A stretch of 34,100 bases of DNA from Pilibacter termitis (GCF_900167335.1 NZ_FUXI01000029.1:1-34100), one strand, 5' to 3'; shown: positions 8,287 through 16,431, counted from the stretch's first letter. Notes: a model not told the origin generated them from the sequence alone. Made by a program: numbers and translations.

Positions 8287-8432
8287 ATAAAAAAACTTAT
8301 TTGAAATTCATTCAAATAAGCACACCTCTCCAGAATAGTCCCACTGCTCCCTCGGCAGTTCAGACTAAATATGTAAATATAACAACCTATACAGTTCTTA
8401 TAAACCTCTCTGGATTTACTTAAAGAATGATT
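8287..8432 (-). promoter_or_regulatory. Structured leader ending in a terminator (candidate riboswitch or attenuator)
   Basis: The minus-strand RNA starting near 8432 folds as follows: P1 from TCCAGA (8408-8413) and TCTGGA (8329-8334), each followed by GAGAGG; a P2-like pairing TATAA/TTATA; and a P3 formed by AGTC..ACTGC and GCAGT..GACT with loop CGAGGGA. It is followed by a strong terminator, CTTATTTGAA/TTCAAATAAG plus seven T. The 145-nt size, three-way-junction shape and placement before the transporter fit an attenuation riboswitch. It did not match the glycine, SAM, lysine or T-box consensus that I know. A glycine-riboswitch-like GCCGAGGGAGC is present but the matching CUCUCAGG part is absent. 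Confidence 0.55.
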
Positions 8433-8438
8433 TTTATT

Positions 8439-8467
8439 AGTGTATCAAATGTTTTACTTACTTGCAA
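8439..8467 (-). promoter_or_regulatory. Promoter of the symporter leader
   Basis: On the minus strand -35 TTGCAA (8462-8467) and -10 TACACT (8439-8444) have a 17-base spacer. This predicts transcription start near 8432, just upstream of the structured leader. Confidence 0.6.
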
Positions 8468-8554
8468 TGATTACACATATTTTTTTATTTAAAGTGTAGA
8501 GCTAAAGTGATTTTTAGAACTCCTCTTAAAAAAAGTTTTATCTTCGAGAGTTTA

Positions 8555-8585
8555 AATAAGGTTCGTTTAAGGTTTTTGGTATAAT
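8555..8585 (+). promoter_or_regulatory. htrA promoter with CiaR-like direct repeat
   Basis: The -10 TATAAT is at 8580-8585. In place of a clear -35 box lies AATAAG (8555-8560), five bases, then TTTAAG (8566-8571). This matches the streptococcal CiaR pattern NTTAAG-N5-WTTAAG with one mismatch, in the same place relative to -10 as in streptococcal htrA, a known CiaRH target. The elements are visible; control by a CiaR homologue is inferred. Confidence 0.6.
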
Positions 8586-8627
8586 ATACTTACATACCTA
8601 AATAACAAACGAAAGCTGGGATAAACA

Positions 8628-9878
8628 ATGAATAATAAAGGAAAAATTTTTTTAACAGGATTAGCAGGTGGGGTAGTAGGTGCAGCCTTAATTGTTGGCG
8701 GAAATTATGCTATTAATGGTAATTCTTCAAACAACACGACAAATACCTCTACTACTACACAAACAAGCTCAAAGGGAGATACAAAAGTACAGACGATTGA
8801 TTACACGATTAACAATGGTATCACCCAAGCAGCAGACAAAGTGAAAGGTGCAGTAGTCTCTGTCATCAATCTTCAATCTAGTAAAAGTTCACTAGAAGAT
8901 ATCTTAAGGGAAGATAGTGATACAGAAGATATCGACACTTCAAATCTTGAACCTGCTGGTGAAGGAAGTGGGGTTATTTATAAGAAAAATGACGGAAAAG
9001 CCTATATTGTTACCAACAATCACGTTGTTGCAGAAAGCAAAGGACTTGAAATTCAACTTTCAAACGGTAAAAAAGTCAAAGGAACACTTGTCGGTGCAGA
9101 CTCTTACTCTGACCTAGCTGTTATCTCTATTCCTGACAAAGACGTGACAACTGTTGCACAATTTGGCGATTCTAGCAAAATTCAAGTCGGCGAACCTGCG
9201 ATTGCAATCGGTTCTCCTCTTGGAACAGAATTTGCCAATACTGTAACAAGCGGAATTATCTCTGCAATTGCCCGCAATGTTCAACTTGTAAACGAACAAA
9301 AACAAGCGGTCAACACAAACGCAATTCAAACGGACGCAGCGATTAACCCGGGAAATTCTGGTGGTGCGTTAATCAACCTTGCAGGACAAGTAATCGGAAT
9401 TAACTCTAGTAAAATCGGAAACTCTGGCACTGGTACAAGTGTAGAAGGAATGGGATTTGCCATTCCAAGTAATGACGTAGTCAATATTATCAACCAACTC
9501 GAAGAAAACGGAAAAGTAAAACGTCCGGGAATCGGCATTTCTTCTTGGCCTTTGTCAAGTATGACCCAACAAGACATCTCTTCACTGAAACTTAAACTTC
9601 CTGATGATGTAACAAATGGTGTTGTCATCTTCAGACTATCAAAAGACTGGCCTGCCCAACAAGCTGGTTTGAAAAAATTAGACGTCATCACTGAAGTAGA
9701 CGGACAAAAAATCAATGATACAACAACACTTCAATCTGTCTTGTTCAAACACAGCATTGGAGATTCTATCAAAGTCGTTTACTACCGTAGCGGAAAAAAA
9801 GCTGAAACAACGCTAAAACTAGACAAAGAATTTGCAAATTTACCAAGCGAACTAACACAAAATTCGTCAAATAAATAA
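8628..9878 (+). CDS. htrA: Serine protease HtrA (DegP/DegQ type), membrane-anchored
   Basis: A surface quality-control protease that degrades misfolded exported proteins. In the 416 residues there is an N-terminal membrane anchor (about 7-30), a Ser/Thr/Asn-rich linker (31-50), a trypsin-like domain with His132 (NNHVV), Asp162 (YSDLAV) and Ser244 (GNSGGAL), and one C-terminal PDZ domain (about 300-400, GVVIFRLSKDWPAQQAGLKKLDVI). The ribosome binding site is weak (AAGCTGGGAT). The promoter carries a CiaR-like repeat, consistent with envelope-stress control. It is monocistronic with its own terminator. Confidence 0.97.
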   Translation: MNNKGKIFLTGLAGGVVGAALIVGGNYAINGNSSNNTTNTSTTTQTSSKGDTKVQTIDYTINNGITQAADKVKGAVVSVINLQSSKSSLEDILREDSDTEDIDTSNLEPAGEGSGVIYKKNDGKAYIVTNNHVVAESKGLEIQLSNGKKVKGTLVGADSYSDLAVISIPDKDVTTVAQFGDSSKIQVGEPAIAIGSPLGTEFANTVTSGIISAIARNVQLVNEQKQAVNTNAIQTDAAINPGNSGGALINLAGQVIGINSSKIGNSGTGTSVEGMGFAIPSNDVVNIINQLEENGKVKRPGIGISSWPLSSMTQQDISSLKLKLPDDVTNGVVIFRLSKDWPAQQAGLKKLDVITEVDGQKINDTTTLQSVLFKHSIGDSIKVVYYRSGKKAETTLKLDKEFANLPSELTQNSSNK

Positions 9879-9883
9879 CGTAA

Positions 9884-9920
9884 AAAAGGTACAGTCAATT
9901 TTAGACTGTGCCTTTTTTAA
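9884..9920 (+). terminator. htrA terminator
   Basis: AAAAAAGGTACAGTC and GACTGTGCCTTTTTT form a long stem beginning a few bases after the htrA stop. Confidence 0.85.
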
Positions 9921-9927
9921 GGGTAAT

Positions 9928-10034
9928 GGGCACCTCTAAAAACTCGCACTTATCCTAAATTGCTAGTTTTCCGATTTCCTCGATAATCGAAAAACTAGCT
10001 AATTTAGTCTTAAGCGGAGTTTTTAGAGGTGTCC
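9928..10034. repeat. R2 palindromic MITE-like repeat, complete copy
   Basis: A 107-bp element with terminal inverted repeats GGGCACCTCTAAAAACTC and GAGTTTTTAGAGGTGTCC. The interior is also palindromic (CTAGTTTTCCGATT against AATCGAAAAACTAG). Both ends are flanked by TAAT, a possible 4-bp target duplication. It has no coding capacity. It lies between converging htrA and the aldo/keto reductase gene and could also terminate transcription of the latter. Confidence 0.75.
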
Positions 10035-10039
10035 TAATT

Positions 10040-10888
10040 TTAAAAATCAACTTCATCAGGATTTTTCGCAAGTCCTGCTTTTCCTTTCAAGCTGTCAATA
10101 AATGCAACGTCTTCCTCGCTCAATTCAAAATCAAATACATCAATATTTTCCTTGATTCGATCTTCGTGAACTGATTTTGGAATTGGCAAGAGACCTTTTT
10201 GTAAACTCCAGCGTAAAACAAGTTGAGCAATCGTTTTTTCGTATTTCTCCGCCAACTCTTTTAACTCATCAATTTCAAAAATTTTCCCTGTTCCAAGCGG
10301 AGAATATGCCTCTGTAATCATGCCATTCTCTTGATTGTAGGCAACAAGTTCTTCTTGCATATCGCTTGGATTCGCAAGAATTTGATTGACCATTGGTTGA
10401 ACGGTCGCACTCTCCAAAAGTGCCTCAACGTGTCTTGGGTGAAAATTAGAAATACCAATCGCACGCACTTTTCCTGCTGCAAGAGCCTCTTCCATTGCTC
10501 GCCATGCTCCAGTATTTGCCTCTTGCCAGCTATCACGAAACATTTTCGGATTTGGCCAATGAATCAAATATAAATCTACATAATCCAAACCAAGTCGCTC
10601 AAGCGATTCATCAAGTGCCACTTTTGCTCCCTCATAGCTATGAGCATCATTCCAGAGTTTTGTCGTGACAAATAATTCCTCACGTGGCACTCCAGAATTT
10701 GCAATTCCTCGCCCTACACCTTCTTCATTTCGGTAAATCGCTGCAGTGTCAATGTGACGATAACCCGCTCGAATTGCATCTATTACACTTTTTTCAGCAA
10801 CGTCACCGTCTGGTGTTTGCCAAGTGCCGAACGCAATAATCGGAATTTCTACTCCATTGGCAAGTTTGTAAGTATCTGTCGCTTTCAT
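10040..10888 (-). CDS. Aldo/keto reductase
   Basis: A soluble NADPH-dependent oxidoreductase of 282 residues with the full catalytic tetrad: Asp47 and Tyr52 in GYRHIDTAAIYRNEE, Lys77 in TTKLWN and His110 in LYLIHWPNP. The C-terminal IPKSVHEDRIKENIDVFDFELSEED is the cofactor-binding hallmark. It most resembles the YvgN/2,5-diketogluconate reductase group that reduces small aldehydes such as methylglyoxal. The start is preceded by GAGGAGG. It is a single gene; the substrate cannot be deduced. Confidence 0.95.
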   Translation of the reverse strand: MKATDTYKLANGVEIPIIAFGTWQTPDGDVAEKSVIDAIRAGYRHIDTAAIYRNEEGVGRGIANSGVPREELFVTTKLWNDAHSYEGAKVALDESLERLGLDYVDLYLIHWPNPKMFRDSWQEANTGAWRAMEEALAAGKVRAIGISNFHPRHVEALLESATVQPMVNQILANPSDMQEELVAYNQENGMITEAYSPLGTGKIFEIDELKELAEKYEKTIAQLVLRWSLQKGLLPIPKSVHEDRIKENIDVFDFELSEEDVAFIDSLKGKAGLAKNPDEVDF

Positions 10889-11051
10889 TGGAAATCCTCC
10901 TCGTTTTGATTATTAAGTACCTTTAAAAAACTTACTATTTTTATTTTAGACTTTTGTATATACTTTTTCAAATAAAACGGTTTAGTTTTTTTGTGAGAAA
11001 AAGAGATTGGGGAAACTTTGCATACACTCAATGAATGTTGTATGGATACAC

Positions 11052-11098
11052 CAAAAAAAGCCAACTCCTCAATAAATATAAATAAAGAGAAGCTGACT
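11052..11098 (-). terminator. Terminator of the ugd pseudogene
   Basis: On the minus strand AGTCAGCTTCTC pairs, with G-U wobbles, with GAGGAGTTGGCT, followed by seven T. Confidence 0.7.
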
Positions 11099-11110
11099 TT
11101 CTACTTTTAT

Positions 11111-12281
11111 TTAGTCTAACCCAAACACATCATGCGTATGCACTTTATCTTTTACATCAAACAAATCATCATCTACACGATTTGCCAAAATAACCTCGCT
11201 TTGTCGCTTAAACTCTTGCAAATCATGAACGACATTGATTCCGTCAAATTTAGGACCAATGTGTCGAGGTTCGTAAATAAGAATTTTTGCACCATTTTCT
11301 TTCAAACGTTTGATCACTTCAAGAACAGAACAATAGTAGGAATTGCCTCTTTCTTTCTCTATTCCCAAGCGATAAACCCCGATTGTTTTTGGTGTTTTTT
11401 GCAAAATATTTAACGCTACAAAGTCATGACGGATTTTATTGCTCTCAATAATCGCCGAAATCAAACGTTCTGGCACGTTCCAAAAATTTGCTTTTAATTG
11501 TTTGGTATCTTTTGGCAAGAAATGACCGTCAAAACCAAAACTTGGTTTATTGTAATGATTGCCAATTCTCGGATCCAAACTTAATCCTTGAATGATTTTC
11601 TTACAATCTAATTCATTGATTGTCGCAAATGTATCCAGCTCATTGAAAAACGCAAGACGTAGCGAAAGATAAGCATTAGAAAATAATTTGATTGCCTCAG
11701 CCTCTGTCTCCGTCGCATAAAGAATCTCCACATCACTCTCCCACACATTGCGAGCATACACCTCACCAATTCGCTTGCCGTCTTCCGTGCTATCGCCAAT
11801 AATCAGACGAGTGGGATAAAGATTGTCATACAATTCACTTTCTTTCCGTGAAAAATCCGAGAAGAAAATGATGTGGTTTAAATTAGAAAACTTTTCTTTG
11901 AGCGTTTCAATATAGCCGATTGGAATCGTTGTTTTGATAACAAATTTACTCTCTGGATTGATTTCTAACGCTTTTGACATGAGAAATTCAATCACAGTCG
12001 TATCAAAAGATCTTTTCTTTTCGTCATAATCAATCGGTGTCGTAATCACTAAATATTCACCATGCAACACGGCTTTTCTAAAACTTGCAGACCATCTTAT
12101 CTTTGTTTTTTTTTTCATTAATAAATTTTGAAATGAAATCATCCTGAATCGCTAAATTTTTCCTTTTTAGCGTTCTTATTTTTTCTTCATCTTGATCATA
12201 ACCAAGCACATCTTCATTTTGTCCTAGTAGTAATGCATTAGCAACTCCAACAGAATCTAAACCTAGAATTGAAATTTTCAT
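11111..12281 (-). pseudogene. ugd: UDP-glucose 6-dehydrogenase, frameshifted and active-site degenerate
   Basis: Two overlapping frames together cover a full UDP-glucose dehydrogenase of about 390 residues. The N-terminal part (12281 to about 12110) gives MKISILGLDSVGVANALLLGQ; the rest reads on in another frame from KTKIRWSASFRKAVLHGEYLVITTPIDYD to the C-terminus HTHDVFGLD. The shift lies in a run of ten A (12106-12115); nine A would restore one frame. Key residues are also lost: the catalytic Cys motif (GYCLPKDT in HasB) reads GHFLPKDT, the catalytic-Glu segment (EFLRE) reads DFSRK, and the NAD loop GxGYVG reads GLDSVG. The intact enzyme would make UDP-glucuronate for capsule. Decay is the likeliest reading. 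Confidence 0.88.
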
Positions 12282-12375
12282 GATTGTCCTCCTTTTCTTT
12301 TTTTAAATCGATATCTTATTACCCCTTGCAAAAAAATCGATATAAAAACAACAACGTCATCACAAAAAATGTTCT

Positions 12376-12447
12376 TTATTTATGATGAATACTTTGATAA
12401 TTGTTGTCTCTCTTTGCTATTTTTTCAACATTTTTTCTTTATCCATG
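12376..12447 (-). CDS. Possible 23-residue basic peptide
   Basis: An ATG at 12447 follows a near-perfect ribosome binding site, GAAGGAGGTAATC, and opens a 23-codon frame (MDKEKMLKKIAKRDNNYQ and so on, ending in HHK). The peptide is charged and without a membrane segment. It lies about 95 bases upstream of the ugd pseudogene and about 100 bases downstream of an R1 copy. It could be a leader peptide, a remnant of a lost gene or a real small protein. The strength of the ribosome binding site is the only positive evidence. Confidence 0.3.
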
Positions 12448-12545
12448 ATTACCTCCTTCTTCTCGTTTCCTTCGAAAATGCTCGAAACTTATCGCTCCAG
12501 CCAAACGAGAACACGATCGAACTGCATCCGATCAAAATCTTTCCT

Positions 12546-12667
12546 TGTCTAGCTATGAAGTGCTGAAGTCTGGTAGCTGTTCACAACAGTACTTGAAGTT
12601 TCACTTCAGGAAAATAAATGATGTTACTCACTGTTACAGACTTCAAAACACCCCTCTCCGATTTCTG
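12546..12667 (-). repeat. R1 repeat, diverged copy
   Basis: A 122-bp copy with CTAGACAAGG pointing towards the small ORF and ugd. The apex (TTGAAGTTTCACTTCAGG) and outer arms are more diverged than in other copies, suggesting an older insertion. Confidence 0.8.
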
Positions 12668-13020
12668 TGAGTTTACATTTATTTACAAGCATTTCTTTCC
12701 TCTACATTATGTGCTTAAATTCATTTTTATTTAATTTATCCTTAGTAAATAATATCATATTCTAATAAAAAATCAATAACTTTTTTCTATATTTTAATCT
12801 TTGTTTTATGATTATATCTTGAACAACCTTTACACGGTTCGAAATCTCTTTATTCACTTGGCTTCACATCATTTTTTCCTATTCTATAAAAATAATCCAA
12901 TTTTTAAATTTATGAACAATTTATAATCCACCTTTCATTTTTAATTCAACTTTTCACAAAAAACGAACGTCTCGTAAGTCAAACGCTCCAACTTATAGAA
13001 AACTCTGATTTTTTTCGCAA
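12668..13020. other. AT-rich intergenic stretch
   Basis: Very AT-rich DNA without a supported gene, RNA or long repeat on either strand. Confidence 0.5.
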
Positions 13021-13022
13021 CA

Positions 13023-13057
13023 AAAAGCTCATGAATCAAAAATCCATGAGCTTTCAA
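13023..13057 (-). terminator. Terminator of the SPFH operon
   Basis: On the minus strand AAAGCTCATG pairs with CATGAGCTTTTTG around an AT-rich loop, about 30 bases past the SPFH gene stop. Confidence 0.75.
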
Positions 13058-13084
13058 AAACTAAACAATATTTATATTTCTTCC

Positions 13085-14053
13085 TTAATCATGCTTTTCA
13101 TTTTCGCTATCCCACAACGCTTTAACTACTGGCACATTGCCGAGTTCTGTCATGTTGCTTGGTAAAATAACCGTATTCGTATTGCTGCGGGCAACTTCTT
13201 TGAACGCTTGGATACCTAGATAACTCAAAACATTTTCATCAATGCCACTTTCACGAATGGCGGTATTAATTGTTTGAATCCGCTGTTTGTCTGCTTCGGC
13301 AAGTGTGCGAATTTTCGCTGCCTCAGCCTCGGCATCAATTCTCATCCGCTCTGCACGTGCCTCGGCATCAATTTTTGTTTGCTTCGCACGAGCTTCAGCG
13401 TCAATTTCCATTTCACTCGCACGTGCCTCAGAATCGAGGATCACAGATTGCTTTTTCCCTTCAGAAACGGTAATCATACTTTCTTTATCACGACTTGCCG
13501 TAATCAATTTGTTCATGGAGTCAACGATTTCTTGACTTACCTTGATTTCTCCGATATTGATGCGGTCAATTGACAAACCATAACCTGCGGTAATGTGCTG
13601 AACGCTGGCAAAAAGTGCTTGGTTGATTTCTTCCGTTCCATTTAACACTTCGTTCAAATCCATTTTCCCGATAATACCACGCAGATTACTCTGGCAATCT
13701 TGCACCATAGACAAAACAGAATCCTGATTGTCATAGACAAATGCACGTGCATCTGTTACATGATATTTTAGTGCCTCGTCAATATTGATGATTACATTAT
13801 CCTTTGTAATCACGCTTTGTGGCGGGATTTCAAGCGGCGTTTGTTTTAGACTTACACGCTGACGAACGTTGTAAAGCACTGGCACCAAAAAATGCAACCC
13901 GGGATCTAAGGTGCGAACGTATTTCCCAAAACTTTCCACAACCTTAACCTCACCTTGCTGAACAATAATCACCATTTGACTTACCGCAATCACTACAACA
14001 GCAAAAATAATAACTGCAATCACAATAAAACTAATCAATGTACTTGAAATCAT
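13085..14053 (-). CDS. SPFH/Band 7 membrane protein (stomatin/QmcA-like)
   Basis: A protein of 322 residues with an N-terminal membrane helix (about 5-30), an SPFH domain (about 30-180, with VKVVESFGKYVRTLDPGLHFLVPVLYNVR) and a long helical arm. The arm contains three tandem 11-residue units of the form IDAEARAxxxK/R (about 215-250), i.e. a hendecad coiled coil, encoded by visibly repetitive DNA around 13310-13415. Such proteins oligomerise as membrane microdomain scaffolds and often regulate membrane proteases. The start overlaps the upstream short gene by 23 bases, implying coupling. This pairing is typical of stomatin with NfeD-type partners. Confidence 0.92.
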   Translation of the reverse strand: MISSTLISFIVIAVIIFAVVVIAVSQMVIIVQQGEVKVVESFGKYVRTLDPGLHFLVPVLYNVRQRVSLKQTPLEIPPQSVITKDNVIINIDEALKYHVTDARAFVYDNQDSVLSMVQDCQSNLRGIIGKMDLNEVLNGTEEINQALFASVQHITAGYGLSIDRINIGEIKVSQEIVDSMNKLITASRDKESMITVSEGKKQSVILDSEARASEMEIDAEARAKQTKIDAEARAERMRIDAEAEAAKIRTLAEADKQRIQTINTAIRESGIDENVLSYLGIQAFKEVARSNTNTVILPSNMTELGNVPVVKALWDSENEKHD

Positions 14054-14255
14054 TTTCTAAATCCTCCTCTACGACTTTTACAAAAAGTTCATTTTCTTTA
14101 AAATCAACAACCTCCAATAGTGCATTCTCCACTGGTTTTCCAGCAATCACACGATAGCTATAAGGCAAACCCAAAATTTGAGTAAATCCCGAATACTCCG
14201 CATTTTTACTGCGAAATACCCTACCTATTGCTTTTTCCCATTGATAATCACTCAC
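14031..14255 (-). CDS. Short NfeD-like partner of the SPFH protein (hypothetical)
   Basis: A soluble protein of 74 residues starting after AGGGAGGAAAG. The segment from GRVFRSKNAEYSG to NELFVKVVEED has the spacing of an NfeD C-terminal OB-fold: a turn, a central G-rich strand and a final 'G/N-x-L-x-V-x-V' strand. The similarity is weak, and no membrane segments are present as in full NfeD. It overlaps and precedes the SPFH gene, and genomic pairing of SPFH with NfeD is common. The function is inferred from context only. Confidence 0.6.
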   Translation of the reverse strand: MSDYQWEKAIGRVFRSKNAEYSGFTQILGLPYSYRVIAGKPVENALLEVVDFKENELFVKVVEEDLENDFKYID

Positions 14256-14291
14256 TTTCTTCCCTCCTTATATTTTTTTACCGCCATAATT

Positions 14292-14357
14292 ATGGATACC
14301 TCTAAAAACGAAAAACTATCTAATTTGGTATTAAACAGAGTTTTTAGAGGTACCCAT
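14292..14357. repeat. R2 repeat, short internally deleted copy
   Basis: A 66-bp copy with terminal repeats ATGGATACCTCTAAAAAC and GTTTTTAGAGGTACCCAT-like arms (actual left and right ends at 14292 and 14357). It keeps ACTATCTAATTTGGTATTAAACAGAG of the right half but lacks the left-centre of the copy at 9928. It lies in the divergent region upstream of the NfeD-like gene. Confidence 0.65.
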
Positions 14358-14412
14358 ATTATCTTCTTTTTCCTGCCGTTTGTAAATAAAATCTCATCTC
14401 TTTCATGTAAAA

Positions 14413-14453
14413 TCAGTCCTTAGATGTAGACTTGCAATACATCTAAGGACTGA
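14413..14453. other. Perfect 16-bp stem hairpin in a divergent intergenic region
   Basis: TCAGTCCTTAGATGTA (14413-14428) and TACATCTAAGGACTGA (14438-14453) are exact reverse complements around a 9-nt loop. It lacks a strong T-run on the plus strand and has only TTTT on the minus strand. It is not next to a gene end, so it may be a small RNA, a protein-binding site or a mobile-element relic. Confidence 0.6.
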
Positions 14454-14641
14454 AAATTACTCTTTCTATTTCTAATTTTAGAGTTGACTTCTTTTAATGT
14501 AATTCCCATAACAAAACAACCATGTTTCTAAACATTCTCCATAAAAATTTTATACTTTTCCTCATGTTTTTTTGGTACAATAAGGTAAAAGAATTACTCA
14601 CAAATTATGTGAGAAAATTTCATTTGCGAGGAGGTGAATTT

Positions 14642-15121
14642 ATGAACGATCGGATAAAAATGATTGTCAATCGATTTTTAGATTTGTTTTTATTTGCATT
14701 GGCACTTTTGTTGCTTGTGGCAATGGCACGTGATATTCATATGATTTTCTCGATTGTTTTCGGGACATTTGATGACCGTTCGATTAGTATTTTAATTCAA
14801 GAAGTGTTGACCTTTTTCATGCTCTTTGAGTTTATGATTTTGCTGTTTCGCTACATTCAAGAAGGACATCATATCCCTATTCGCTATCTTGTTTACATTT
14901 GTATCACTGCCGTCCTCAGACAAATCTTGTCAGCACACGGACCTGCTCTTGAAATCTTGCTTTATGCAATTGCGATTTTACTCTTAGTCGCAACACTGAT
15001 CCTTACACATTTCGCCATGAGCTACATTCGTGGAAAAAAAGACAAAACACCTATCGGAAAAGTCAATATGCGACAAGAAATGGATAAACTCTTAGGAGAT
15101 GATTTGGATTTGCACGGGTAA
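14642..15121 (+). CDS. psiE: Phosphate-starvation-inducible protein PsiE homologue
   Basis: A membrane protein of 159 residues with four hydrophobic helices (about 10-35, 48-70, 80-102, 108-130) and the PsiE family motif RYIQEGHHIPIRYLVYICITAVLRQIL. The role is unknown beyond phosphate-stress induction in Escherichia coli. The start at 14642 is chosen because GAGGAGGTG lies just upstream; an ATG at 14522 would add a tail spanning the promoter. A TGG-TACAAT extended -10 at 14573-14581 is a likely promoter. Confidence 0.85.
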   Translation: MNDRIKMIVNRFLDLFLFALALLLLVAMARDIHMIFSIVFGTFDDRSISILIQEVLTFFMLFEFMILLFRYIQEGHHIPIRYLVYICITAVLRQILSAHGPALEILLYAIAILLLVATLILTHFAMSYIRGKKDKTPIGKVNMRQEMDKLLGDDLDLHG

Positions 15122-15135
15122 AGTGTTTTCTTTTC

Positions 15136-15172
15136 AAAAAAATCGCACGGAAACCTCCATGCGATTTTTCTT
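15136..15172 (+). terminator. psiE terminator
   Basis: AAAAAATCGCA and TGCGATTTTTC enclose a 12-nt loop; the A-rich left flank makes it usable for the converging surface-protein gene as well. Confidence 0.8.
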
Positions 15173-15177
15173 ATAGA

Positions 15178-16431
15178 TTAAACTTCTTTTGTTTCTCTTT
15201 TCTTTTTGAAAACAAATGCTGCCATTGCAACAAATGCTGTACCTACTGCAAGAAGTGCGATATTGCTTTTTTCTCCTGTTTTAGGAAGTGCAGTTTCTTT
15301 CGCTGGTGTTGCTGCTTTGTTTTGTGTTGTTTGTGTCGTTGTAGTTTCTTGTGTACCAGTTTTTGGAAGTTCTTCTTTTTGATCAGCTTTTGATTCTTCC
15401 GTTGTAGAAGTTACTGGTGTCGGTTCTGGTGTTGGAACTGGAGTTACAGGCGTTGTCGCCACTTGATTGCGATAAACCAACGTCACTTGTTGATCACTTT
15501 CTCCATGTTTTACGGCAATTTCTTTAGATGTCGAAGTAAAATTTTCTCCGTCTTTTTGGATTAAGTCATACCCACTAATTTCAGGTGCTTTAAATGATGA
15601 AACTTCACCAAATTTCCCTGTAAATACAGAGTCATCTTGCAATTTTTCACCTTGTTCATTCACATAAGAAACAGTTACTTTTGTTTCAACACGAGTATAA
15701 ACAACGTCAATTACTTGTAAAGTGTCCGTCAATACACCATTTACCGTACCACCATTGTAAACATATCCCGGAATTGCTGGAGGGTCATAGCTAAACGCAT
15801 CCCCTACTTGTCCACCCATTGTCGCAATCGGAGCCCCAACAACTGGTTTTCCTGCATCATCAATAAAATTGATTTTTGCATCCCCCGAAGCATTGTATGC
15901 ATACATTGTCACAACAAAATCAGTGGTAGTAGCTGAAACTGTTCCTACAAGAACAGGAGCATTTGTCTCATCTAGCTCAACTGAAAAATTCGGATCCAAT
16001 ACATCTGCTACAAATAAACCATTTGTTGGCAAGAAAACGCCAATGACTTGACCAACTTATTCTGTTACAGCAATAGAATCAATAACTTGCCCGCTCCCTT
16101 GTTCCACAAAGGTAATCGTAAATGAAACAGTTTTAGCTTTTGCTGCAGGAGCCGTTGTTTTCACTGTTTCTGTTGGTGCAATCACATCTTCCGTTGTTGT
16201 CGTAGTTGCTGAAGTTTTCACTTCTACGGCTGACGTTTTTGTTTCTTCGCTGGTTGCAGTAACTGGAGTTTCCGCTACTTCTTCCGCTGGAGTTGTCACT
16301 CCTTTTGCTGTTGCTACTTCACTTGTTGTAACTGTTTCAGCAGACACTTCTTCTGCCGTTGCTGATTGTGTGCTTAGTACAAGTGGGCAAGCCAATGATA
16401 CTAAAGCAAGATAAATACTCTTTTTCTTCAT
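15178..16431 (-). pseudogene. MucBP-domain LPXTG surface protein interrupted by one in-frame stop
   Basis: One frame runs through, broken only by TAA at 16057-16059 (GTA ACA GAA TAA GTT GGT CAA). The 5' part begins at ATG 16431 after GGAGAG with a signal peptide (MKKKSIYLALVSLACPLVLSTQSATA), then a Thr/Glu/Ala-rich stretch. The 3' part has two MucBP modules (INFIDDAGKPV to IDVVYTRVE; VTVSYVNEQGEKL to VTLVYRN), a Pro/Thr-rich wall spacer and a sortase signal LPKTGEKSN plus hydrophobic segment and KKKRETKEV. A second LPKTG lies about 27 residues earlier. It would be a mucin-binding adhesin if intact. A single base change explains the break; sequencing error or readthrough are alternatives. Confidence 0.85.

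Noticed and set aside
8287-8432. Glycine riboswitch or T-box for the symporter leader
   Set aside because: GCCGAGGGAGC is suggestive of a glycine aptamer, but the CUCUCAGG..GGAC part is missing; no GGTGGNACCGCG T-box sequence is present.
12078-12281. A separate short protein at the 5' end of ugd
   Set aside because: Its sequence continues the UDP-glucose dehydrogenase fold in another frame across the A10 run, so it is part of the broken gene.
13274-13573. Plus-strand open frames opposite the SPFH gene
   Set aside because: They are antisense shadows of the repetitive coiled-coil coding region without initiation signals.
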